The notes: a model not told the origin generated them from the sequence alone. 64,000 nt of DNA from Breviolum minutum Mf 1.05b.01 (GCA_000507305.1 DF239555.1:135947-199946), one strand, 5' to 3'; shown: positions 11,484-21,691, counted from the first letter of the stretch. Numbers and translations: made by a program.

Positions 11484-11591
11484 TCAAGTTGAGATGTCAA
11501 GACGTCGAGGAGGAGTTTTTCGGCGTTTTTTGGTGGAAAACATGCGGTTCACCAAACCGCATCTTAAAGTTGCATCAATTGGGCTGATGAA
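11484..11591 (-). CDS. candidate terminal exon, unknown basic protein
   Basis: After a TTCTAAG acceptor come 35 codons and TGA: FISPIDATLRCGLVNRMFST, then a basic KKRRKTPPRR stretch that could be a nuclear localisation signal. The exon starts in phase 0, matching the phase-0 end of the 11803-11871 exon, so the two probably join. No family recognised. Confidence 0.5.
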   Translation of the reverse strand, partial: FISPIDATLRCGLVNRMFSTKKRRKTPPRRLDIST

Positions 11592-11802
11592 CTTAGAAAA
11601 GTCCAATTTCAATAACAACAAGTTGTGTAAATACACGTGTGTATATATAAAATTTAAATATAAATACAAGTATATATACATACGTATAAATAAATACATA
11701 TGCATATATGAACCCAATCATGGCACCCACCCTTCCCACCCTTCCAAAAACCATGTTGTTGTGTTTCCTTGGAAAACTTCCCTCCGTCTCACGGCGCCTT
11801 AC

Positions 11803-11871
11803 CAAAGCACCCCAGGCTTGATCGAAGGTACCCAACATCAACGGATCGCCTTTCAAATGCTCTTTTGCCAC
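11803..11871 (-). CDS. internal exon, unknown protein
   Basis: One of the best exon signatures of the window: a long pyrimidine acceptor (CTCTCGTTGTCACAG), exactly 23 codons and a GTAAGG donor. Product: VAKEHLKGDPLMLGTFDQAW then GAL. Phase 0 at both ends, consistent with joining to 11484-11591. Function unknown; the helix-rich look would suit a repeat or scaffold protein, which is only a guess. Confidence 0.6.
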
Positions 11872-11987
11872 CTGTGACAACGAGAGACAAGGAGAGACAA
11901 CGGGAGAAACAAAAGCTTTTTTGAGAAACAAATCTATAGAACAAAAAGGAGAAACCAAAAGTGAAATACTTAACTACAGTAACTAAC

Positions 11988-12113
11988 CTGATCTTCCAGT
12001 GATGTTTGAGATGTAGTGATACAGAGGAAGAAAAACACGAATCTCACCCAAACTGGGAGATGTGAACATGATCTTCAAGATGTCAGTTCTCAGGAAGGCA
12101 ACCATTATTCCTC
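11988..12113 (-). CDS. internal exon, unknown protein
   Basis: A CCAG acceptor and CAG|GTTAGT donor enclose an open frame with IMVAFLRTDILKIMFTSPSL then EIRVFLPLYHYISNITG. It ends in phase 1, whereas 11871 starts in phase 0, so an unseen microexon or the internal GTGAGA donor at 12047 may be used. Likely the same gene as 11803-11871. Confidence 0.5.
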
Positions 12114-12289
12114 CTGGATCTTGAGATGGACATTCTGACATGGAGATCCTATTGTTCCGATAATATTTGAGTCGTTGACTTCTAAATATTGATGAAGTCT
12201 CGTTTTAGGTTCTTTACGTGGTGATGAGACCCCATGTATACGTAATTAGAATATCCAAGATACGTGTTATATATTATATGAGTACCTGG

Positions 12290-12321
12290 AGCCCCAATGA
12301 CCTCTATTTTCAAGGTCAACC
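12290..12321 (-). CDS. candidate ubiquitin-like N-terminal microexon
   Basis: Encodes KIEVIGAPG before a GTACTC donor, close to FNIEVIGASG (2681) and IELEVIGMSG (25408). Probably the first strand of a ubiquitin-like module, or a decayed copy of one. Too short to be sure. Confidence 0.35.
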
Positions 12322-12328
12322 CCAAAAA

Positions 12329-12440
12329 ACAAGCCCGTTTCCAACCACAACAAGGGCCATTCTCCCGCCGGTAGCACGCCTCAACCCGAACCCAAGCAGA
12401 ATCTGAAACACCACGGGGTCTGTCGCCATCTCCATCCTGC
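12329..12440 (-). CDS. candidate first exon, unknown protein
   Basis: ATG at 12440 follows CAGTCAGCAGG, a plausible trans-splicing acceptor for the dinoflagellate spliced leader. The frame reads MEMATDPVVFQILLGFGLRR, then ATGGRMALVVVGNGLVFW before TGA. The hydrophobic tail may be intronic, because a GTTCGG donor lies after the first 15 codons. It could be the start of the gene whose later exons are at 12113-11484. Confidence 0.35.
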
Positions 12441-13564
12441 TGACTGATGGGTGGAACTCGGGTGGTTTCAACCGAATCTCATATTTTGCCTACTTTAATT
12501 TATATACATGTCTATACTGCTCTTGGAAACAAAGTTGTTCTGACAGAAGTATCTTGCGACCTTATATAAACGGGCCTCACTTTGCAATGTGCTCTATGTC
12601 TTTTGGGTCAACTTTGGATCATGGAAAATTCTGAAACAACTCGCGCAAACCCTATACGAACGTTAACAACCGGATATACAAGCACCGGCCTTTATGATGA
12701 CATCATTACATCAGCCTGATTCCCTGCTCCCAAAACAACCTTTTGGTTCACCAGAAATATCCCCAGTTGTGTGAAAAGGCATGTGGTTGGAAACAAATCC
12801 CCAAGTGGTGATATACAATTCACAATGACAAACAAGTAAAGATCAGAATTGAAAAAAGTCTAAGTGAGCCAAGAAAAACACCTTTGTTACAATCCAGCAG
12901 TTACTTGTAGGTTGATAGGGATCTTTATAATTGCTTAATATAACCCTATATACATGTATACACCTTCAGTAATATACATTGTGGTTAGTATAATTTCCCA
13001 ATATCAACCTTAACAACCAGGGTGTTTTAAGACCCTGCTCGAGTATCCATACCCCTCAACTTTCCCCCGCGTCTTGTGCCTTTTCTCTGAAGGAACCCAC
13101 ATAGATCCTCAGTTTTTGTAGTCCATGACATGAACAAAGGCAGAAGTTTGACTTAAGATTTGATGGCTTGTTGATATGTCACTTCATGTCACTTCCATTT
13201 CTTGGAGATTCCAAGTCAAGACCTCCAAATCAAGTTTACGTATTTTGACGGCAGGCTGATATAATCTGACACATATTGTCATCAACAACTGCAAATCATG
13301 TCATCAACAAACAACTAGCCAAACTTCAACACACAATGCAGAAGCAGTTGGACCCGGACCACTATAAACCTGTTGTTTTTTCACCACGAAACCATCAAAC
13401 CACGAACCAAGCACTGAGCAATCCGAAAAGAACAACACAAATTTATATATCATATATGTGTATATAATATGCATCAAACCCAAAAAAAACACGTATGTAT
13501 GTCAAAAACTGACGGACTGGCATATCATTTTTTCGCACCAACGTATCACCTCAGTCAGTTGTAC

Positions 13565-13660
13565 ATACTGCTGATGGTTCAGAAATCCTGCACCACCTGG
13601 GATGTATGAAATCCTGTAAATAATGGAATAAACGTGCAGGATTTCTTCCATCAACAGTAT
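13565..13660. mobile_element. family A element abutting an exon
   Basis: TA-CTGCTGATGG at the left and CCATCAACAG-TA at the right. On the minus strand it begins ACT|GTTGATGG immediately after the 13661-13760 exon and ends CAGCAG|TAT, after which the frame stays open for 21 codons. Confidence 0.85.
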
Positions 13661-13760
13661 CACCTGTGTCACACTGAGAATTCCCAGACTTTGCTGCAGG
13701 CGCCGAGGCGGATGGGACCTCGTCAAGCGCTGTATCTACATGATTATCCATGTTGAGATC
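13661..13760 (-). CDS. internal exon ending at an inverted-repeat element
   Basis: A TATATTTCAG acceptor starts DLNMDNHVDTALDEVPSASA then PAAKSGNSQCDT. Either CAG|GTGATA or the element's own ACT|GTTGATGG could be the donor. The second keeps the frame open across the family A element into YVQLTEVIRWCEKM and a stop at 13502. Low-complexity Ala/Ser/Pro linker; function unknown. Confidence 0.55.
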
Positions 13761-13803
13761 CTGAAATATACAATGTGTATATTTATGTAAATACATATAT
13801 AAA

Positions 13804-13838
13804 CCAAATATATATATATATATATGTATATATGTAAA
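13804..13838. repeat. TA dinucleotide microsatellite
   Basis: Uninterrupted AT run within an AT-rich intronic stretch. Similar runs occur at 17866, 20562, 29349, 29415, 34848, 39412 and 59968. Confidence 0.9.
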
Positions 13839-14038
13839 TATCTGTGTATCATCTTTTTCATACCTCATATACGTATGTACCTTCCATAGATTATACCTTA
13901 TATCTGGTATGATGTATGTCCTATTCCTTGCTCATTAACTTCCATTGACTTCCCCAAAAAACGGACATAAGGACAGCATACTTTTAAAGGTTCAGAATTC
14001 TGGATAACAAGCCAGCGTTGGTGGGAGAAAATACTAAC

Positions 14039-14087
14039 CTCAACTGGTTAGCCAAAGTCTTGACAGTGGCAATTGGGCATCCATCCT
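14039..14087 (-). CDS. small internal exon, unknown protein
   Basis: Classic borders: acceptor GACTCTTTTTTAG, donor TTGAG|GTTAGT. The open frame DGCPIATVKTLANQL starts in phase 1 and ends in phase 2. Upstream at 14130-14250 another open frame, starting MGEPVDASGKMQPLF, may be the preceding exon. No family recognised. Confidence 0.5.
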
Positions 14088-14315
14088 CTAAAAAAAGAGT
14101 CAATCATTGCACCTTCAACAACAACACCCCCCCTTCACCCAAGAACATTTGTTGGTGGCTTGCCACCCATCTAGAAAAACTATATAGGAAAAGCGGTTGC
14201 ATCTTTCCACTGGCATCCACCGGCTCACCCATTACGGGAAAGTTATTGTAATCTAAATTAAGTGGAGCAGGAACTCACCTAATTGCAGCCACAACCAGTT
14301 GGGATTACGACCAAC

Positions 14316-14415
14316 ATGCTGCACCCCGTATAAATGGCATTACAAGTGCATAACTGGGGTTATAACCCTACTTAAAGGGGTCATAAGCTCACTTATAATT
14401 AACTGGCAGGCGCCC
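14316..14415. mobile_element. family I element, degenerate
   Basis: CTGCACCCCGTATAAATGG, GGGGTTATAACCC and ATAATTAACTGGCAGGCGCC match the family I pattern of 9080-9214. Confidence 0.55.
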
Positions 14416-14698
14416 AACTTAACTTGTCTATATATAATACATGTGTATACACATATCTAAAAGCATATCATATAGCAAGATATATACATTCACCCAGAAC
14501 CCAAATGAACATAGTTACAAAAAATGACTCGTAAAATGGAAAGTTCAGGTCAACCGCCTGAAAAGAGGAGGTCGACCATTGGTTTCTGGGCATCAATATG
14601 TGCTGATATAAGAATAATAATAATAATATACACACACTTGAACATGCTGCATATGTATAAATATCTACAGTACATACTAACATATTAAATTTTCAGAA

Positions 14699-14722
14699 AC
14701 ACACACACACACACACACACCA
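14699..14722. repeat. AC dinucleotide microsatellite
   Basis: Eleven to twelve AC units. Confidence 0.9.
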
Positions 14723-14912
14723 ACAAACAAAAGGTACCAAGTACCATGCAAGCAAACCCGTCAATGTAAGTCTGAGGTCACAAACTTCGGGGATCGAGCC
14801 CCAGCCGGTTCCTCGACGCGTTTCAGGTCATTGTTTTCTGTTGGTCATCTGTAATCTGGATGATGATTTTTGTTGGCAAACACCTTGGTAAATACCTAGG
14901 GTAAGTATATAT

Positions 14913-15005
14913 GTAGTTGGTGGCTTCAACCCAATTTGAAAATATGTTGGTCAAAGTGGATCATTTCCCCAGGATGAAAATACAAATGATTGAAACCACC
15001 ACCCA
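14913..15005. mobile_element. family C element (CTAGGTGGTGG / CCACCACCTAG)
   Basis: TAGTTGGTGGCTTCAACCC at the left, TTGAAACCACCACCCAG at the right, with the internal motif GGATCATTTCCCC shared with all family C copies. Confidence 0.75.
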
Positions 15006-15132
15006 GTTTTTTTGGGGGAGAGAAATAAATGAGCTAGACAAATTGACCAGGATGGAGGAGATACTAAACTTGGGGTTATCAACATCCATTTGAGTCACGC
15101 TTCAAAGAACCGGGCCTTACGGATTCCACTAA

Positions 15133-15270
15133 AATACTGGTTGTTGTTTAATTCCGGGATCCAAATATCACGGTTTACGAAAAAATCCCTGATATAACTA
15201 GATAGTCTATGTAGTAAAATCCCCCACATACCCTAAGCAACCAGTGGGTTTTTTCAACGCTCAAATGACG
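15133..15270. mobile_element. family D element
   Basis: CTGGTTGTTGTTTAATTCC to CTAAGCAACCAGTGGG, followed by TTTTTTCAACGCTCA; GATATAACT and TAGTAAAATCCCCC internal motifs match other copies. Confidence 0.7.
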
Positions 15271-15473
15271 ACCTTTTGGAAGAAGGTCAATCTCGGCACC
15301 TTTTGGAAACAAAAAACACTTCTATACACTGATTTTTGAATCTCGTGACAACGAGATGTGTTTTTGATGTCAAAAGCTAGCAAGCTGTTTACTACGCAAG
15401 TGATCTTACCAACTGCTTTCGCCAGACACAGAAACAAAAAAAGAGAGGTGACTAAACTATGAATTTGGACTTG

Positions 15474-15863
15474 TTAAACATTTGTTAAACCCGTTCTGCT
15501 AGTGGTAGTGGTACTGGGTAGGGCATACTCCCTGTAGTCTTGCAAGTTACCTTCTGAGTTTGGAGGATAATTTTGTGGTGCCAAGGTTTTGTCGATCAGT
15601 GAGCCCCACACAACTGCCACCATTTCCACTGGGCCAGTGTTGTGGTCATCTTTTGAAAAACAGCAACTTGAATAACCAAGAAATGTAAATTCCCTGAAAA
15701 CCAACAGCTTGCCGCTACTTGCCGAACAACATGGGGTATGTGGATGCCTACGGTCAGTTCCACATGTACCTTGGCCTTTGTGAATTTTCAACTTTTGATT
15801 CATATCTTTCGACAAAGGTTTCAGCACGTTTCTAACATTGCTCAAATTCAAGTTCCACTTTGC
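15474..15863 (-). CDS. terminal exon, 129 codons, unknown protein
   Basis: A CAATAG acceptor opens a 129-codon frame to TAA. It starts AKWNLNLSNVRNVLKPLSKD and includes FREFTFLGYSSCCFSK, TGPVEMVAVVWGSLIDK and a Ser/Thr-rich end ALPSTTTTSRTGLTNV. Length without a stop is notable in this AT-rich region, but a short intron inside cannot be excluded. No domain recognised. Confidence 0.5.
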   Translation of the reverse strand, partial: AKWNLNLSNVRNVLKPLSKDMNQKLKIHKGQGTCGTDRRHPHTPCCSASSGKLLVFREFTFLGYSSCCFSKDDHNTGPVEMVAVVWGSLIDKTLAPQNYPPNSEGNLQDYREYALPSTTTTSRTGLTNV

Positions 15864-15963
15864 CTATTGACATGCATGCTGTTTAGATATGTTAAACTCA
15901 TATTTTGCTGAGACTGTAGCACAACTTTATACAACTTTCATGTTTGGCCTTTTTTTGCCAAAC

Positions 15964-16099
15964 CTACTCGGCTCCTTGTTGTGCATTGTGCACAATAGTA
16001 AGTGACATCTTTGCCATGTTGAACGCTCTTGCCCGGGCAGTTTCGCGCTCTGTGTTGAGCTCCTTGTTCATCCGCTTTGCCTGTTCTCTTTGGCCAGCT
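15964..16099 (-). CDS. terminal exon, coiled-coil-like
   Basis: A TTGTAG acceptor is followed by 44 codons and TAG. The product is highly charged and helical (GQREQAKRMNKELNTERE then TARARAFNMAKM), ending VHNAQQGAE; the heptad-like Leu/Met/Ala spacing suggests a coiled coil. Starts in phase 2. The 16150-16262 candidate upstream may belong to it. Confidence 0.55.
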
Positions 16100-16149
16100 C
16101 TACAACGTGTTTTGCCCTGAATGCCCTCGCCTGGCCTCAATGTCGAAAG

Positions 16150-16262
16150 ACAAAACTCGTTGCTGGTACTTCAAGTTCAGGATGGAATGACCATCCCAAG
16201 ATTCGTTTGTCCTCCCTTCTTTTTTTCGCTGTGGTTCGAACAACTTCATCAATACGTCTTAC
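16150..16262 (-). CDS. candidate internal exon, unknown protein
   Basis: Open frame SVRRIDEVVRTTAKKRREDK then RILGWSFHPELEVPATSFVF. Charged, coding-like, directly upstream of the 15964-16099 exon on the same strand. Exact splice borders not resolved. Confidence 0.45.
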
Positions 16263-16647
16263 ACTAAATGACAATTCTACGCAATCATGCTGCCATCCCA
16301 ATTCACCCACAGTTTGAAGACTTCATCCCCTATACGATCCAATTACTGGGGTCATTATATGAAACCAACCCAAACAAGGCATAAGGAAAATCTCTCAAAT
16401 CTACCATCATTTTTTCATTCTTTGATTCCCCAAAATACCCCCTCCCTCCAAAAAAAAAAACACATGGCTAGCTGGAACATCCCCATTTTAAATACGAGAG
16501 ATACATCTTCATTCATGGTTGTTGTTCTTTTCCATTTGTCATGTTACACCCCCCGAAAAGGAAACATGTCCACTAAAAAACGCACGATTTCAGTATACAT
16601 TCTACATCTGAACCAACCAAGCATTCAACTTTTCAGGTGGACATTTC

Positions 16648-16858
16648 CTGGTTGGTGGCTTCAACCCATTTGAAAACTATTCGTCAAAATGGGTTCATCT
16701 TCCCCAAGGTTCACGATGAAAATTCCAAAACATGTTTGAGTTCCATCTATGGCCTTTCCACTCCTTATATTGGGGATGGTTTCTTCCCACCCTTTTATAG
16801 GAAATTCCCTATTATGGGAATATAAACCCCTACGGAATTGGGTTGAAACTACCACCTA
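16648..16858. mobile_element. two family C-type elements in succession
   Basis: GGTTGGTGGCTTCAACCC starts a family C copy at 16648. A second element (GATGGTTTCTTCCCACCC to GGGTTGAAACTACCACCTAG) spans about 16777-16858 and has a close relative at 29682-29763 (TTCTTCCCACCCTTTTATAG shared). Confidence 0.65.
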
Positions 16859-16861
16859 GAA

Positions 16862-16975
16862 AACCCAGTTTCCCGTCGTTTTCCCTGAATTCGTCACCAA
16901 CTTTTGGGGCCCTTTTCTCCGCCTGCATGCACGTAGAAGACGCTCTCAGGATCCTGAGGCTGAAAAGGGGTCTGA
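16862..16975 (-). CDS. ambiguous exon next to a family C-type element
   Basis: GC-rich coding-like patch between a TTTTCAG acceptor and the CTAG|GTGGTAG end of the adjacent element. One minus frame gives LRILRASSTCMQAEKRAPKV, then GDEFRENDGKLGFL, running exactly to the element; another gives FQPQDPESVFYVHAGG and then stops. A plus-strand frame (CMHVEDALRILRLKRG) is also plausible. Strand and frame undecided. Confidence 0.35.
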
Positions 16976-17008
16976 AAGCTGTAAGCTTGTTGGTTGGTGT
17001 TGGTGTGT

Positions 17009-17021
17009 GNTGCTTGTTTGC

Positions 17022-17077
<56 letters not shown>

Positions 17078-17114
17078 TTGTTTGTTTGTTTGTTTGTTTG
17101 TTTGTTTGTTTGTG
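17009..17114. repeat. TTGC/TTTG tetranucleotide array with one N
   Basis: About 12 TTGC units followed by 9 TTTG units. Position 17010 is N at the array's left edge, so array length may be an assembly artefact. Confidence 0.95.
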
Positions 17115-17183
17115 TGTTCAACCAAAATCCCAAGTAGCAAGGATGATTCCTATAATAGGATCCTGGTTATGAACATTACAACT

Positions 17184-17280
17184 ATTTGCCGCCTTCAACT
17201 TCAACCCCTTTGAACATCATCAAATTGGATCATTTCCCTCAGGGGAGAACAAAAAGCAAAACTTTGAAACCACCAACTTT
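17184..17280. mobile_element. family C element, degenerate
   Basis: CTTCAACCCCTTTGAACATC, AATTGGATCATTTCCC and TTTGAAACCACCAA align with family C. Confidence 0.6.
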
Positions 17281-19382
17281 CATATAAGTAGTATATAACT
17301 CATGGTTGTAGCTGAAATCCTTTTGGTTTTGGTTTTCATGGAAAAGGAGTAATATAGAGGTACCCTCCCGAAAACTAACAAATCCCCTCCCGGTGGGATA
17401 TGGATTCCTTTCCTGGAAGGTCACTTAACCACCCCAAAAAAGGTCACAAAGCATTGTCAGGAAGAGATTTGTTTTCTCCAAAAAGGAACATCACCCTGTT
17501 CTGCCAAAGAACACTTTGTGACTATTCTTGGGAAAAATCCTTTACCGACTCACATCCCCATTGAGCAAGGAAATCTCCTCCCATTTTCTGGCAGGATGGT
17601 CACATCTCCCCAAAACTATCCCTTTTTGGGGGGATTGAAACCGCTACAACATGTATGAACATATGCACATCAAATGGCTTGCATTAGTGATTTTTCACAT
17701 TTTTTTGAGGAGTGAAGATGGTCCAAAACAATGAAGAATTTAAACAAAACATATTAAACATTGCTGTCCAAGAACTACCAAATATTTCTCTCTCTCTCTC
17801 TCTCTCTGGCACTTCAATTATACATACCTGTATACATAATATGTACATTTAAACAGTATCATACATATATATATATATGAGTGTGGTATCTTGTGGTTAG
17901 TCATATGTATGCAATTCAGATTTCAATCGAGCCACTATGTCTGAAAATTGTAAAATTGAAATTTCAAACAATATGTATGAGTTAATATCAAATGAAGAGT
18001 ACGAAGGGATGTCAAATTTACGATATTAAAGACGTACATGTTTCCAGCAATACTGCAACAATAACCAGTGACCTGACCATGTAGACAAAACACTACTAAA
18101 ACCAAAAAAACACACGTTCTTTCTGGATAAAATGACGGCTGGCTCAAGATTTGGTTACCAATTTTGGAACAATCACAAGTCATGACCGTCATAAGTATGT
18201 TTCAATCATCCATTCAGAAGTTCCGAAACCCAATGTCTTTCTTTGGCAAATCGTTGCATGAAATAGAGGTAATTAGCCCACAAACATGCATTCACACTGG
18301 AATGTCCATGGTACTTAGTAAATTAATTTCAAACCCTATATAAGTAAGTTATAAGTCCCAACCAACTTACTAAATAGCCTAAATAGTTCCTAACTGGCAT
18401 GGACACCCTAGCACTGAACTTTAAGAGAAACCCATCTCTTTTTTGCGACCTGTTGATAGTGTGGTTCGTCTGCCAAGACTGTCATGTCGCACATCAAAGT
18501 CGCGATGTGAAAAACGGTGTTGATGAAAGCGTGTTGATGAAAGCTGTGGATAGTATCCTCAATGACCAATAAAGTGTTCCAAACAAATGTTCAAGAAACA
18601 TAAATGAACTATATACTATCAAACAACATGCTGCAACTTGTTCGTATTATATATTTTCATATCTAAGCATGACATTTGACATCAAAATCTAGAGGTTTTG
18701 TGACATCAACTTCTGATCCTTGATATCCTTGTGCTGTTTTACCAACTTGGTCAGCCTGAACACTGCATGTCACATGTCCATCCAATCATATGGAGATATC
18801 AATAATGATTGCTGGGTAACTCACTGTATCAGGAAAAAATGTATATAGGTACATATATATTGACGTATGGAGAGTACAACTTCCCAACTTCAGAACTAAA
18901 AATCGACAGAAAACAACATGTTGGACGAGACTCTGTTTTCAAAAAAACATGTCCCATAGACTCCCAACATGATGTTGAATGAACTGTAGTTAGTATCATG
19001 TAATCACCAAATTGGAGGTTTACATACCACTTCACTTCGATGCAATTCATGTAAAATTTGTGTAATTACTTTCAAGATATAGTCTTGTGATGCATCCTAT
19101 CAATTACTGCCAATAAATCAGATGCCCTTCAGCTGGCCAACTATGCTCTCAAAGATATCCACCTGTGCAACTCACATAATGGCACATACATATTTATCGG
19201 CTTCTATCACTATTATACATATCAACATAACTCCTTGAATCCATCAATTAGACATGCACCAACCATCTAACCATCATCGCCCAACACTTTCATCCCAAAC
19301 TCAAAGCCATTATATTCCCTAGTTAGAGATCACCAACAACCTTTAAAAGTGTCACGTTTTCACCATCCCAAAAAAAGGTCAC
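17281..19382. other. AT-rich non-coding stretch
   Basis: A CT microsatellite (17790-17809), TA runs, and a degenerate family I element near 18332-18415. An open minus frame around 18100-18190 (CDCSKIGNQILSQPSFYPER) is the only weak coding hint. Nothing else supported. Confidence 0.45.
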
Positions 19383-19464
19383 CAGCAGAAATGCCAGGAG
19401 CTTTTTGCCTTTTTTTGGGCCGGTGTGTTTCCGTATTTCTTGGGCGACACTTTGGCAAACTCAT
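19383..19464 (-). CDS. candidate internal exon, lysine-rich
   Basis: Acceptor GTTGTGAG and donor CTG|GTGACC bound an open frame (x)EFAKVSPKKYGNTPAQKK then AKSSWHFC. Two other frames are also open, so this is a judgement on residue pattern only. Confidence 0.35.
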
Positions 19465-19564
19465 CTCACAACTCCACAAATCCGCCTGATGCTCAAAGTT
19501 TACGGCTGGATCAGTGGTTTTTTCACCCCCTTTTAAGTTATAACCCATTGATCCTAGCTCGCTG

Positions 19565-20085
19565 GTTGTTTCAACCAACCCATTTGAAAAAAGACATGCT
19601 CCTCAAATTGCATCTGCTTCCCCGGGGGTTCAAATAAAAAATAATTAAAACCACCTAGTGAGATGCCTGTGGGTGGAAAGGAACTGCACTTCTGGCTACT
19701 GAGATCCTACTTCTTTTCACGGACTAAGGTGATTTTTCTCAAATGTCAAGGACGGATATGAACAACATTTTCCTGGTGTTACCATAGGAGGCTTCAGGTT
19801 TCTGAGGGCAGGTAGAACCGTTTCTTTTTTGCATACGGAAATCACCTAATTGGGGAAATTAAAATTGTGTTCCCACATGTCGTGCCAGACAAATGGTCAA
19901 ACCAAGCATTGAAATGGTATTATTGCATATTATTGCCCGATACCACATATCAAAAACCCGGTAGAATCTGTAAACATTCTGTAAGCCTTCAAGAAATCTT
20001 ATCACGGTGGTGGTTTCCAACCCAGTCCAGTTGGATCATTTTCCGAGGTGAAAGCGAATAACTATTTCCTCAAACCACAACCTAG
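19565..20085. mobile_element. two family C relics (19565-19658 and 20003-20084)
   Basis: First: GGTTGTTTCAACCAACCC to TTAAAACCACCTAG. Second: GGTGGTGGTTTCCAACCC to CAAACCACAACCTAG. The interval between them holds nothing recognisable. Confidence 0.6.
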
Positions 20086-20597
20086 TTCTAGAAGAATGAT
20101 AAACACACAATTCCACGCAAAACCATGCGAAAACTACTTCTTCCAATTTCAAATATAATTTTCCAACATACCGGGAACAAAACCATACCTTAAAACACCC
20201 CCAACCAACAGTTTTATGTTTCGGAATTCCTTGTTGCATTGATGCGTTGGGACATTTTTCTGGGGCACCAAGGCATACGCCAGCTTCGCTGCATTTTTAC
20301 CCCTCAAGTTCGTGGCTAAGGTGTTAGGAGGACAAAAGAAGCAACCCTGCTACTACACAGGGTTAAAACTAAGCCTTCCTAATTATTGGAGGGTCCCTTT
20401 GCTGATTCTTAGGGAAGTAACATTCATGCCTCTGCGTTTTGTTAATGGTCTAACCTTTTTTTTTCATTCAGGCGTGACGTGAAGCCATTGAGAGGTAACT
20501 AGGATTGACAGTTCTGATCGCTGGTGTCCCTTCCAAAATCCTCCAAATATTTATAAATATCTATATATATATATATATTTATTTATTTACCTTAGGT

Positions 20598-20682
20598 TTG
20601 GATGTGTTAGGGCCCTTGTCTACTGCCAAACCTCAGGAGGTGTGCTGCAAAGGGAGTCTCTTGGCAGTGATTGAGGTTCCCC
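20598..20682 (+). CDS. candidate plus-strand exon, unknown
   Basis: A TTTACCTTAG acceptor precedes an open plus frame with LDVLGPLSTAKPQEV and CCKGSLLAVIEV. A family B element begins directly after it, and a second good plus frame resumes on the far side (20850-20987). The strand is opposite to nearly all other exons here, which lowers confidence. Confidence 0.35.
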
Positions 20683-20849
20683 TACTTGGAGGATCATCCC
20701 AGTTAGCAAGTGGTTAATAGCCATGGTCAATAAGTCCCCTAAGGATCGGGTTGTTGCCCTTCCACATGGCTTCCTGTCAACGGCTTATAAATGAGGGGTG
20801 ATCCTAGCCACTTACCGACCTAACCGGGATAATGCCAAGTCATCCTCCA
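20683..20849. mobile_element. family B element between two candidate plus exons
   Basis: TA-CTTGGAGGATCATCCCAG start and AAGTCATCCTCCAG end; the internal donor-like GTAAGT of the family is GCAAGT here. Confidence 0.75.
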
Positions 20850-20987
20850 GTCATACCGAAGCTCGGAAAGATGTTTTGGGGGAACTAAACGCTGGTCCAA
20901 CCCTGAGAGAAAATCTGATTTCGGGGAGCTATGCTGATGCTTGTTTCCAACAAACTGGGAAGAATCGACTTATTGGAGTATGCCAGG
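20850..20987 (+). CDS. candidate plus-strand exon, unknown
   Basis: Begins after CATCCTCCAG, the end of the family B element. The frame reads HTEARKDVLGELNAGPTLRE, NLISGSYADACFQQTG, KNRLIGVCQG. Good residue composition; no domain recognised. A weaker minus reading exists. Confidence 0.4.
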
Positions 20988-21039
20988 GAAATAAGCAGTA
21001 TGCAATTTGAATATCTCAGGTAACAGGCATTTTCCTACT

Positions 21040-21350
21040 AAACCATTCCATTGAAAACCTGGTTGTTTCATAGGGATCCAAAAATCATGACTTATGAAAT
21101 AATACCCACACAACTGGGTAGCAAAAAATCCTCGGTAAACCCAAAACAACCAGGGGCGATGTTTTTCATTGCTGAATTGCCATTCCCAATTCGTATGCTA
21201 ATCCCCAATTCCATTGAAATCCTGGTTGGTTAATTCCAGGATCGAAAAAATCATGGCTTATGAAATAATCACCATATTATTACATGGGGATCATATACTA
21301 ATCCCCAATATAAAGCAACAACCAACCAGAGCTTTCAATGGATCATTGCT
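21040..21350. mobile_element. two adjacent family D elements
   Basis: Copies at 21040-21175 and 21207-21350 each start CCATTGAAA(A/T)CCTGGTTG and contain ATGACTTATGAAATAAT or ATGGCTTATGAAATAAT. Head-to-tail arrangement. Confidence 0.75.
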
Positions 21351-21602
21351 CCCTTTATTACGGTGAACTCAGAGAATGAATCAACCAACCCACCCGACTT
21401 GTTTCATGCAGCTAGCCAAAGAAATAGCACCATGTTCTCTTAAGAAGGACTTAAATTCAACCTTCATTTCAATAAACAAAAGAGACCTTAGAGATGTCAG
21501 TTGAATTTTAGACTTCAACATATTGCTGTACTCAAACAAAAAGATTGCCGAAGATCTTGAATGTCGAAATAACTAGGTACTCAGCCAACCCACATTGTCA
21601 CA

Positions 21603-21691
21603 TCATTTTTTTTCAGCCACCTGCAGCATCTCCTTCAGCTCACCATTCTTCGACAACTCTAACTCTAGCAGGGCGCGGAGGATCTGCAATC
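21603..21691 (-). CDS. terminal exon, leucine-rich helical C-terminus
   Basis: A TTTGCAG acceptor, then LQILRALLELELSKNGELKE, MLQVAEKK and TGA at 21603. Strong amphipathic helical pattern and a lysine end typical of a real C-terminus. Starts in phase 1. Probably the last exon of the gene with exons at 22678 and 23298, though intermediate exons are unresolved. Confidence 0.6.

Noticed and set aside
14760-14830. tRNA-like GATCGAGCCCCAG
   Set aside because: No cloverleaf could be folded around it by eye.
16843-17213. Cys/Leu/Ala and Lys/Gln repeat ORFs
   Set aside because: Translations of the TTGC/TTTG microsatellite.
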